Positions 17,201 through 23,912 of a stretch of 51,158 nt of DNA are shown in pieces. Within the stretch, counting starts at the first letter, position 1. Each line of letters starts with the position of its first letter. The position numbers and the translations under genes are program-made. This DNA is from Smithella sp. (GTDB lineage: Bacteria; Desulfobacterota; Syntrophia; Syntrophales; Smithellaceae), in the NCBI GenBank assembly GCA_017993615.1, contig JAGOMJ010000015.1, positions 1-51,158 of the forward strand, in the 5' to 3' direction. The notes under the pieces were generated by a model. That model ran no database searches. It worked only from the letters and a program-made list of their open reading frames with translations, and was not told where the DNA came from.

Positions 17201-17908
17201 GGCATCTTTTCACCGTTTGAGTTGCTCGATACAACCCTGGGCACGGTCATTGACGAATTGTCGCGTCCCATCGACGCCATACGGCATCAGGCAAAGACCG
17301 TTACCGTCGGCACGAGCCGAAAAGAAAGGCCGCCGGAAGGCATTGTTTTTGATCTGCTGAAAACGCTCACCTTTGACATCGCAACTCTGACGTATCGGGA
17401 TATCATGATGATCAGGCGCATCCAGCCCGTCATTGCGTCGATTCCGGGATACACGATTTATGACATCAGCGCTCTGGACCAGCAGGGCAATCCGACAGAC
17501 GACTCGCTGATCGCCGTACGCGTGAAAGGAGGCCTTGCGGCCGGAATGAAATCGCGCGCCGACAAGCCTGCCGTGCTGATGGGGGTGAAAAGAACAATCG
17601 TCAGCACGGGGCATGCCTATCTGGGCAGGGGAAAAACGGACAACGCCCCCATTCTGATCATCCCGTTGAGAACGCAGGAAGCCGGAGTTGGCAATCTCCT
17701 GCTGCTGCATGTTCGATTCGATGAAAAACTGACTCTTCAGGAAAAAATTGACGCGCTGGGATACAGATACAACGACATTCGCAATCTTATCGACGAATAC
17801 AATCTCAAATGGGATGACCGGTTTATTGACCGGTTTTCATTGGAGGCGCTATTTAGCGAACCGATCGAAATCATCGCCGGCAGGATTAAATCCCAACTGA
17901 ATCCGTAG
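14225..17908 (+). CDS. Giant GlmS-like protein: amidotransferase domain with insert, two SIS domains, long C-terminal extension
   Basis: 1227 residues, twice the size of glucosamine-6-phosphate synthase. LCCGFAGL (46-53) corresponds to the MCGIVG start of GlmS; an insert of about 160 residues follows, then LEVRGRDSAGI (216-226), HTRWASVGS (329-337), NGDVDNY (373-379) and TDTKIIPL (399-406), all amidotransferase blocks. SIS domain 1 (about 595-740) has PITQSGTTTDTNRAVAMAKE and MSVASSKAFYAQ; SIS domain 2 (about 775-890) has ADEIRIKLSELCYKT. The last 320 residues match nothing I recognise. The candidate nucleophile C47 or C48 is internal, so a 46-47 residue leader would have to be cleaved, or the domain is inactive. 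It is coupled to the preceding gene, with no clear RBS of its own. Confidence 0.8.
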   Translation: MISENIRRLVKTVVHFAGRCHIYVGRRPDHVARPSLIFFPVLDGYLCCGFAGLMTCGLKSQPPQTRADLTLVALWKKLKSANVKNPSRLPDVTETVNAMADTVAQLKKEEAQEFLFFHPDYSSDLSVFAADLNRFIAEKENRLDEQTAFLTSAELESVNSLIVMLKDIGWALEKDILANLPKILALTGAGNRADIRPAAFRKYRKLNLALNALDRLEVRGRDSAGIDLTFAPESENDLKAALQRITEQGWLADYEKRTQPGDLLNLSVSVTKNTRGTNAGIVVTFTYKTFSTVGKLGRNVAELRNSIRNDRILRCFADLETSCENVLMHTRWASVGSITEENCHPVNNHSMIRFACPSTGYPESDVQIHVVLNGDVDNYTPLRQFLETQGEMIARPITTDTKIIPLQIEKFLHSGHTLTEAFRRAVNDLAGSHAIAMTSHLEPGKMFLALRGSGQSLYIGVSDDQYMFSSELYGLVEVMPRFLKMDGEAGGQICILDQNGPAGVRGITSYSYDGKILALTENMLGTAEITTRDIDRGDYPHFFLKEISESSLSVKRTLRGKYRMTATEAALQQVRFNLGEDIVPADIIAGLKKGRIKNIVIIGHGTAAVAGQAVADAFSLYLGSSPLHITARVASELSGFGLKDDLSDTLVIPITQSGTTTDTNRAVAMAKERGAHVISIVNRRQSDITAKSHGVFYTSDGRDIEMSVASSKAFYAQIVAGQVLALFFAQSLRTCTDEDIIACLRNLESAPLLMNQIASDCASVASTVKDAIGKKYWAVTGSGPNKAAADEIRIKLSELCYKTISTDIVENKKHIDLSAEPLILVCTAGSPESVTADIVKDVAIFKAHKANVIVIADEGEKRFQGVADAVIAVPVAFPPLPVILNAMAGHLWGYYAACAIDEEAQIFRAFRARLHDILMLKAREQLSVFDLTADVSVKGIINTFYQSFNTRRQQGAFSSLEGKTLSDLMLLLKYAAGKLPLKDMALDFVNDQGIFSPFELLDTTLGTVIDELSRPIDAIRHQAKTVTVGTSRKERPPEGIVFDLLKTLTFDIATLTYRDIMMIRRIQPVIASIPGYTIYDISALDQQGNPTDDSLIAVRVKGGLAAGMKSRADKPAVLMGVKRTIVSTGHAYLGRGKTDNAPILIIPLRTQEAGVGNLLLLHVRFDEKLTLQEKIDALGYRYNDIRNLIDEYNLKWDDRFIDRFSLEALFSEPIEIIAGRIKSQLNP

Positions 17909-17960
17909 TACCGTATTGACGGTAAATCCCGGATTAACCGATAATGAGTTCTAAACATTT

Positions 17961-18665
17961 TTATCGTTTTTTTCTTTTTGGATCAGACGTGCCTTTATTT
18001 GCCGGGATATTCTCTGTTTTGATGTTGGGAGACAGTAAATCATTGATATTCAGATTAACGGAGAATTGCCTTGATTCCTTCTTAATGCTGTTCAGGATGA
18101 TGTTCACAATCGCATCGGTGTATTGAGGCAGATTTTTGGGTTCACCGAGCAGCAGCTTCCGGATGCACAGATGTTCAATGGTGCCCAAAAGCATGGACCG
18201 GACAAGGAAAGCGTCGGTATCTTTCTTGAATGTTCCATCTTTAATTCCTTCCTCAATAACCTCCAGAAGCCCTCTAGCCACTTTTCTGACCATCCCGTAT
18301 GCCTTGGCCTTTAAAAATTTTCTATTGGTCTTCAGCTCCAGCATCACCAGGGAAGCGTAGAGAGGATTCTCATCATAAACGGTCAGATATCCTTGCACAA
18401 TGCCCCTGATTTTTGCCTCCGCTCCGCGAAGATAGGGAGCCACGTATTCCATGATGCGTATCGGCTCTTCCATAAACTTTTCAGGAATGGCAAAAAGCAA
18501 ATCTTCTTTGGTCTTGAAATATTCATACAACACGGGCGTGGACACGCCTGCCTTCCTGGCAATGTCGGTCATGGTTGTGTCTGAATAACCTTTCTCGGCA
18601 AATACCCGCAGGGCGGCATCAATAAGATTATCTTTCCTTGCTTCCTTGATATCGTGTCTGGCCAT
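17961..18665 (-). CDS. TetR-family repressor divergent from the dehydratase/acyl-CoA synthetase genes
   Basis: 234 residues. The N-terminal HTH spans about 10-60 (NLIDAALRVFAEKGYSDTT, then IARKAGVSTPVLYEYFKTKEDLL), the classic TetR block; the rest is a helical ligand and dimer domain, close in style to FadR/PsrA-type acyl-CoA sensors, with a basic tail. It is transcribed away from the 4-hydroxybutyryl-CoA dehydratase-like gene, with a 24-bp palindrome in the shared gap, so it most likely represses both directions and is released by an acyl-CoA of the pathway. The ligand is an inference. It converges with the GlmS-like gene; the 52 bp between holds only a weak ACCGT/ACGGT hairpin. Confidence 0.88.
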   Translation of the reverse strand: MARHDIKEARKDNLIDAALRVFAEKGYSDTTMTDIARKAGVSTPVLYEYFKTKEDLLFAIPEKFMEEPIRIMEYVAPYLRGAEAKIRGIVQGYLTVYDENPLYASLVMLELKTNRKFLKAKAYGMVRKVARGLLEVIEEGIKDGTFKKDTDAFLVRSMLLGTIEHLCIRKLLLGEPKNLPQYTDAIVNIILNSIKKESRQFSVNLNINDLLSPNIKTENIPANKGTSDPKRKKR

Positions 18666-18798
18666 AGCCTCTCCTTATCCGTTCAGTGCCGCTTATCTAA
18701 AACAGATCATGTCAAAACACAAGCACATTCATGGACTTTTATGCCGGGATCGCCCAAAACACCTCTCAACCAAATATCAATTATTATTTATGTTAATA

Positions 18799-18827
18799 AT
18801 ATTAATTCACCTAATAACTAATGTCAA
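18799..18827 (-). promoter_or_regulatory. Predicted sigma-70 promoter of the TetR gene
   Basis: On the minus strand TTGACA (18822-18827) is followed after 17 bp by TAATAT (18799-18804). The -35 box is one arm of the shared palindrome, so operator binding would block it. Confidence 0.6.
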
Positions 18828-18844
18828 TAAATATTTCTTGACAT
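18821..18844. promoter_or_regulatory. 24-bp palindromic operator between divergent genes
   Basis: ATGTCAA, 10 bp, TTGACAT: perfect 7-bp arms, and the spacer itself contains the palindrome AAATATTT, leaving one mismatched pair in 24 bp. Each arm contains a TTGACA box, one for each strand, so a bound dimer would cover both -35 boxes. This is the expected site of the adjacent TetR protein. Confidence 0.7.
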
Positions 18845-18865
18845 TTAATTATCATGATTTAATAT
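18838..18865 (+). promoter_or_regulatory. Predicted sigma-70 promoter of the dehydratase/acyl-CoA synthetase genes
   Basis: TTGACA (18838-18843), 16 bp, then TAATAT (18860-18865), overlapping the right arm of the palindrome. It would give a leader of roughly 60 nt before the ATG at 18935, which has AAGGAG 7 bp upstream. Confidence 0.6.
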
Positions 18866-18934
18866 TTATACATATATTTTAAACGTTGATAATTATATAC
18901 CGCAAATACAAGACATGACCGAAAGGAGCGTCTG

Positions 18935-20428
18935 ATGAGGACAAAAGAACAATACATCAAAGGCCTGCGGAAAATGAAAAGAAATCTTTATTTCAACGGC
19001 AGTAAAATCGACCGGGATGATGAGGAACAGCTTCCCGCCTTGAATGTCATGGGATTCACGTTCGATGCTCCGCATATTCCTGAATTCAAGGATCTGTGCA
19101 CCGCCAAGTCTCATCTTACCGGCGAAACCATCAACCGGTTTTGTCACGTTCATCAAAACTCCGATGACCTGCATAGAAAACAGGATATGACACGTGCGCT
19201 CTGCCGCACCGGCAGAATGTGCATTCAGCGCTGCATGGGCGTAGATGCCATCAACGGGGTCAATGCGGCAAGTTATGAAGCGGACAAACAGAACAATGGC
19301 GGCACCGAGTATCATAAAAACTTTCTCAAATGGCTGGAAAACTTTCAAAGAAATGATCTGGTGGGCTGCTGCGCTCAAACCGACATGAAAGGGGAACGTC
19401 TTAAACGTCCCGCCGAGCAGACCGATCCCGACATGTATCTGCGTGTTGTGGAAAAGAAGAAAGACGGGATCGTCGTTCGGGGATGCAAGCTACACATTTC
19501 GGAGGCATCCATTGCTGATGAAATTATCGTCGTGCCGACGAGAATTCTCGGTCCTGACGAACAGCAATTCGCGGTGTCGTTTGCGGTGCCGGCAGATTAC
19601 GATGGCGTCAAACAGGTTGTTCATATTCACAAAATTCGCAAGCGGACCCATTTCAAAACCGGAAACCCCGATATCGGTTATACCGATTCCTACGTGATTT
19701 TCGATGATGTGTTTGTACCGTGGGAGCGGGTTTTCCTCTGTGGCGAATATGTACACGGCGGTGCTTTAGCCATGCTTTTTGCGCTTTTCCATCGTCACAG
19801 TTACTCAGGCTGCAAACCGGCAATCGGCGACATGCTGCTGGGCACAGCTTCGCTGGCGGCAAAAATGAATGGGATATCGAAAGCGCATCATGTGCGGGAA
19901 ATCCTTTCCAGGATCATTATGGTTACCGAGCTGGGTTACGCGGCCGGATTTACGGCGTCCGCCAAGAGCAAACCGGAAATTTATGTTCCCGGCATCGGCC
20001 AGATGCCCTATGGTCCCGGTAGTTATATTCCGCATTCCATCTATGCCAACGTAGGTCGATGTCTCACCGGAGAAGCTGTTTTTGATGAACAGGAAATGCT
20101 CTGCAACATAGCTGGCGGCCTGCCTTCAACATTCCCTTATGAAGCGGATCTCGCCAATCCGGAATTGAAACCGCTTCTGGAAAAATATCTCAAACGCAAC
20201 CCCAAAATCCCGATAGCCGATCAGATCAAATTCTGGCTGCTGTTCGCGGAAGCAACCTGTTCATCCAGTACGGGATTTATGTGTTACGGGTCTTATCACG
20301 GCGGCGGCTCTCCGATTATGGAGCAGATTGCCATCACCTTGCAGTACGATACGAAACTGCGCGAACACCTGGTGAATGCTGCGGCCGGCATAGAGAAACT
20401 CGATTACGGCCGTGTGACAAAAATTTAG
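18935..20428 (+). CDS. 4-hydroxybutyryl-CoA dehydratase family enzyme (vinylacetyl-CoA isomerase type)
   Basis: 497 residues, the normal size for the FAD and [4Fe-4S] enzyme that dehydrates 4-hydroxybutyryl-CoA to crotonyl-CoA by a ketyl-radical route. The known cluster ligands C99, C103, H292 and C299 of the clostridial enzyme have clear equivalents with the same spacing: C96 and C100 in GRMCIQRCMGVDAING, and H286 and C293 in LFHRHSYSGC. This argues for an active cluster enzyme rather than the flavin monooxygenase branch of the family. Next come an acyl-CoA synthetase and an amidohydrolase, so the substrate may be another 4-hydroxyacyl-CoA made in the same pathway. The TetR operator lies upstream. 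Confidence 0.85.
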   Translation: MRTKEQYIKGLRKMKRNLYFNGSKIDRDDEEQLPALNVMGFTFDAPHIPEFKDLCTAKSHLTGETINRFCHVHQNSDDLHRKQDMTRALCRTGRMCIQRCMGVDAINGVNAASYEADKQNNGGTEYHKNFLKWLENFQRNDLVGCCAQTDMKGERLKRPAEQTDPDMYLRVVEKKKDGIVVRGCKLHISEASIADEIIVVPTRILGPDEQQFAVSFAVPADYDGVKQVVHIHKIRKRTHFKTGNPDIGYTDSYVIFDDVFVPWERVFLCGEYVHGGALAMLFALFHRHSYSGCKPAIGDMLLGTASLAAKMNGISKAHHVREILSRIIMVTELGYAAGFTASAKSKPEIYVPGIGQMPYGPGSYIPHSIYANVGRCLTGEAVFDEQEMLCNIAGGLPSTFPYEADLANPELKPLLEKYLKRNPKIPIADQIKFWLLFAEATCSSSTGFMCYGSYHGGGSPIMEQIAITLQYDTKLREHLVNAAAGIEKLDYGRVTKI

Positions 20429-20437
20429 ATAAATTTT

Positions 20438-20461
20438 TTGCCCGGGCAGCCGGTCGGGCAA
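20438..20461. other. Intergenic hairpin between dehydratase and acyl-CoA synthetase genes
   Basis: TTGCCCG pairs with CGGGCAA around a 10-nt loop. There is no T-run on the 3' side, so it is not a standard terminator; it may stabilise or punctuate the transcript. The following gene has its own strong RBS. Confidence 0.4.
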
Positions 20462-20531
20462 CCCTAAACACCTTTTGATTCAGCGGCACACAAGAAAGGG
20501 AAACAAATTCTTTTATTAAAGGAGGTTTGTG

Positions 20532-22556
20532 ATGAACTATCGTGCGGACACGCTTTGCGGACTTTTTCACAATCAGGCTCTGCGTTACGGGGATCGATTC
20601 GTTTTTCTTTCGGGCCGTTTCGAAGCCGACGGACGCGCCAGCGATAAATTCAGTTCGCGGACATGGAAACAGGTACGCGAAGAAGCCATTGCTCTGGCGA
20701 AAGGGCTGATGGCGCTGGGAATAAAAAAAAAGGATAAGGTTGTGATTTACTCCGAAAGCCGTCCGCGCTGGATTATCGCTGATCAGGCTGTTCAGGCCTG
20801 CCGCGCCATCGGCGTTCCTCTTTATCCGACCGTTTCGGAGGAAGAACTGGATTACATGCTCGAGGACAGCGAGTCCTGTCTGGCGATTGTCTCCACTCCG
20901 GAAAAAGCGAGACGGGTGCTTAAAGTAACGGCAGGCAAAGCCAAAATGCCCGTGATTATGATGAGCCCCTGGGATGATGTCGGTCAAAAACCTGAAGGCG
21001 TTTACACCTTCCCGGAGGTATTTGCATTGGGTGATCCCAAGGTGAAACTGGACGTGATAGAAGAGGGGATAAGAAGCGTCGTTCCCGAAGATGTCGCGTC
21101 GATTATTTACACGTCCGGAACGACCGGTAAGCAGAAAGGCGTGATCCTAACGCAATCCAACTGGATTCATTCCATGCACCAGTGTTCCGGCTCCGAAATC
21201 ATGGCGCTGACGGCCCAAAAAGATTTGCATTTGAAGGCGCTGGTTCATCTGCCGCTTTGCCATGTCTACGGACGAATGAGCGATTATCATACCGCGGGAC
21301 TGAAAATGGGCGGTGAACTTGTTTTTGCTGAGAGCTATCAGACCATTGCCCGTGACCTGCGGGAGGTTCGTCCGAATATAATCAACAGCATTCCCCGCCT
21401 TTATGAAAAGACGTATGAAATCGTTCAGTCCACCCTTTCCAGGGCCAAGAAACCCTATCAGGCGATCTATAACTGGGCCATGAGCAAGGGCAGAATTTAT
21501 GTAGACTGCATGGCCACGGGAAAACGCATGCCGCCTCATCAGCTTATGCTTTTCGGCTTGGCCAACAGCCTGGTTTTCGACCGTCTCAAAAAAGAAATGT
21601 GCATGGACAAACTGGTGATGGCCTGTTCCGGCGGCGGAAAACTGTCCAAAGATATCTGTATTTTTTACAGAGCGCTCGGCATCCAACTGATTGAAGGTTA
21701 CGGCCTGACGGAAACCACCGCCATCAATAATCTCAACGCGCCGGAAATCATGATGGAGAAACCACCCACCGGTTTTCTCAAGGTTCTCTATGACAGGATT
21801 ATGGCCCTGACATTGCATCTGATGGTGGTGCGGCAGTCGCAGGGCAAATCGCCGTATGCCAATCCGGTCATGTCCCTGCTGCTTTCGCTCTGCTACAATA
21901 CGCTCGTTTACCGGTTGCGGGTGAAGCCGGGCTTCGTCGGACGTGTTGTTCCCGAGACGGAAATGCGCATCGCCGAAGACGGCGAAATTCTCATCAGGGG
22001 GCCGCAGGTGTTCCAGTGCTACTGGAAACGGGAAAAAGATACCGCGGATGCCTTTACGCCCGATGGATTTTTCATGACCGGCGATATCGGTGTGGCGGAC
22101 GAGGAGGGCTTTCTGCAAATCACCGACCGCAAGAAGGAACTGTTTGTCACCTCCGGCGGCAAGAATGTGGCTCCGCACCCGATTGAAGTGGCCCTGATTG
22201 AAAGACCGTACATTGATCAGGCCTGTCTGATCGGCGACGGACGCAAGTATCTGACGGCTTTCATCATCCCGGATTTTGAAAGCCTGAAACGCTATGCCAA
22301 GGATCATGGCATCACCTGCGCTTCACAGGAGGACCTGGCCAATCATCCGGATATCAAGGCGCTTATCACGAAGGAAGTCGATCATGTCAATGCCACTCTG
22401 GCGCGTTACGAGCAGATAAAATATTTTACGATTCTCGGCCGCGCCTTTGATGTTGCCTCCGGCGAACTGACGCCGACCATGAAAATCAAGCGCCGGGTCG
22501 TCAATGAAAAATATCAGCAACAGATTGAGGAGATGTACGGCAAACCGAATCAATAA
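20532..22556 (+). CDS. AMP-forming acyl-CoA synthetase, long-chain type, with a hydrophobic insert
   Basis: 674 residues; activates a carboxylic acid to its CoA thioester using ATP. The signature motifs are present: IIYTSGTTGKQKGV (about 191-204), EGYGLTETT (about 387-395), FFMTGDIG, DRKKELFVTSGGKNVAPHPIE and the C-terminal lysine in TMKIKRR (about 650). Between the TET motif and VGRVVPETEM there is an insert of about 65 residues (roughly 405-470) rich in hydrophobic and basic residues (LYDRIMALTLHLMVV, MSLLLSLCYNTLVYRL) that may sit on the membrane. I start at the ATG 20532, with AAAGGAGG 6 bp upstream; a GTG 3 bp earlier is too close. Chain length and substrate cannot be read. Confidence 0.88.
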   Translation: MNYRADTLCGLFHNQALRYGDRFVFLSGRFEADGRASDKFSSRTWKQVREEAIALAKGLMALGIKKKDKVVIYSESRPRWIIADQAVQACRAIGVPLYPTVSEEELDYMLEDSESCLAIVSTPEKARRVLKVTAGKAKMPVIMMSPWDDVGQKPEGVYTFPEVFALGDPKVKLDVIEEGIRSVVPEDVASIIYTSGTTGKQKGVILTQSNWIHSMHQCSGSEIMALTAQKDLHLKALVHLPLCHVYGRMSDYHTAGLKMGGELVFAESYQTIARDLREVRPNIINSIPRLYEKTYEIVQSTLSRAKKPYQAIYNWAMSKGRIYVDCMATGKRMPPHQLMLFGLANSLVFDRLKKEMCMDKLVMACSGGGKLSKDICIFYRALGIQLIEGYGLTETTAINNLNAPEIMMEKPPTGFLKVLYDRIMALTLHLMVVRQSQGKSPYANPVMSLLLSLCYNTLVYRLRVKPGFVGRVVPETEMRIAEDGEILIRGPQVFQCYWKREKDTADAFTPDGFFMTGDIGVADEEGFLQITDRKKELFVTSGGKNVAPHPIEVALIERPYIDQACLIGDGRKYLTAFIIPDFESLKRYAKDHGITCASQEDLANHPDIKALITKEVDHVNATLARYEQIKYFTILGRAFDVASGELTPTMKIKRRVVNEKYQQQIEEMYGKPNQ

Positions 22557-22592
22557 ATAAAATCAGTTTATTGTTTATTATGGAGAAAAAGC

Positions 22593-23465
22593 ATGATCAT
22601 TGACTGTCATTATCATCTGGAAGAAAGGGTTTTTACAGTTGAGCGTCTGATCGGCGAAATGCAGAAAGCCGGCATCGACAAGGTTGCGCTCATGGGCAGC
22701 ATTATCGGACCATTTACGGAGCCTCCTCGCATTCTTATCAATCTTTTACAACGCTTACTGGAAAATTCTTTCTCGCGAAGTATAGGGAAAGCATTTGTTT
22801 CCAATTTTACCGACCATGGCGATGTCAGGATTTTGGGAAAGCCATATCCCCTTGCGACGGATCCGGATAATGAAAAGGTATTTAATGCCGTCAGAAAGTA
22901 TCCGGATAAATTTCTGGGCTGGATTTTTGTAAATCCCCGGGGCAAAAATAATCAGGTCGAGGAGTATGAAAAATATAAAGATGAAAAAGGATTTATCGGC
23001 GTCAAGGCGCATCCGTTCTGGCATCACTTCGCACCCGTGGAACTCGCTCCGGTTGCCGAGAGGCTGGCCAAAACCGGCAAGCCTCTTCTGATTCACGCGG
23101 GATTCGGCGAAGAAGGAAATTATGAAGCTCTGCTCAAAAAAGTGCCGGACCTTAAGTTGGTTCTGGCCCACGCCGGTTTCCCCTGTTACTCGGATACGTG
23201 GAAAAAAATCAAGCCCCTGAAAAATGTATATATGGATCTTTCTCAAACCACTTATACCAGCGGGAAAGCCACCCGCCAGGCGGTGGATATGTTCGGTGCG
23301 GAAAGACTTTTTTTCGGCACGGACGGTCCGTTTGGCTTTCACGGGCCCGATCATCAATACGATTACGGCTTTATCAAGCGCAGAATCGAGGGCATGTTTG
23401 CAGATGTCATAATCCGGGAAAAGCTTTTGGGCGGGAGCTTCGCAAAAGTCGTCGGTCTGAGTTAA
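22593..23465 (+). CDS. Metal-dependent amidohydrolase/decarboxylase (Amidohydrolase_2 type)
   Basis: 290 residues of a TIM-barrel hydrolase. The likely metal ligands are HYH (6-8), the histidines in KAHPFWHH, LIHAGF and LAHAG, and the aspartate of FGTDGPFG, in the usual order. Such proteins are lactone hydrolases, hydratases or decarboxylases as often as amidases. The gene stands 36 bp after the acyl-CoA synthetase with GGAG ahead of the ATG, so it is probably the last gene of the TetR-controlled transcript, and might open or hydrate a ring or lactone feeding that pathway. No signal peptide: cytoplasmic. Confidence 0.8.
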   Translation: MIIDCHYHLEERVFTVERLIGEMQKAGIDKVALMGSIIGPFTEPPRILINLLQRLLENSFSRSIGKAFVSNFTDHGDVRILGKPYPLATDPDNEKVFNAVRKYPDKFLGWIFVNPRGKNNQVEEYEKYKDEKGFIGVKAHPFWHHFAPVELAPVAERLAKTGKPLLIHAGFGEEGNYEALLKKVPDLKLVLAHAGFPCYSDTWKKIKPLKNVYMDLSQTTYTSGKATRQAVDMFGAERLFFGTDGPFGFHGPDHQYDYGFIKRRIEGMFADVIIREKLLGGSFAKVVGLS

Positions 23466-23912
23466 GAAATGTTGACATGATTTCAAATGAATGACAAAAA
23501 AACATCTGGTGGATCAACCGCGCCATCCTTCGGTGTCCAGGTCTCTGGATGATCCGATTCCGACTGCCGCCTTTCTGCTTACAAGACATCCAGGCCGCCT
23601 CACACGCCGTTACTTGATAGGAATCCAAAACTTTTGACTCTTCCGCATGTCATTCACACCGTTTTGCCTATCCGGTCCTGAATACATCCTCACGAATGAC
23701 GTGTGATATCCGCTTTTGGCGCAGAACCGCCGCCGCAGATAGATGAATGCCGGAGACGAAAGAAAATGATCATCGTGTAAAGGTCTTGTGCATATTATGA
23801 AACGGTCCGGCGGGAAATCGATCAGACTTTTCGTTTGCATCGGAGAATAATTCGGGATAAGTTGCAAAAAATCTCTACGGGAAAACATGACTTTCTCCCA
23901 TCAGGTGATTTG
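23466..23912. other. 447-bp gap with no supported gene
   Basis: A 92-residue minus-strand frame (23610-23888) and short plus-strand frames occur here, but none has a good RBS or recognisable motifs, and their composition (many Arg, Ser, Pro, Cys) is that of non-coding frames. The in-frame extension of the ClC gene back to a TTG at 23835 is also not supported. I see no promoter or terminator that I trust. Confidence 0.5.

Noticed and set aside
17909..17960. ACCGT-ATTG-ACGGT hairpin as terminator of the GlmS-like gene
   Set aside because: The stem is only 5-6 bp and no T-run follows on either strand.
21147..22307. Open frame of 386 codons on the minus strand
   Set aside because: Lies opposite the acyl-CoA synthetase, whose motifs are unbroken. 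The translation has no recognisable motif and no RBS.
23610..23888. 92-codon minus-strand frame before the ClC gene
   Set aside because: No RBS, no domain, and it overlaps the ClC start. Kept only as a remark in the gap entry.
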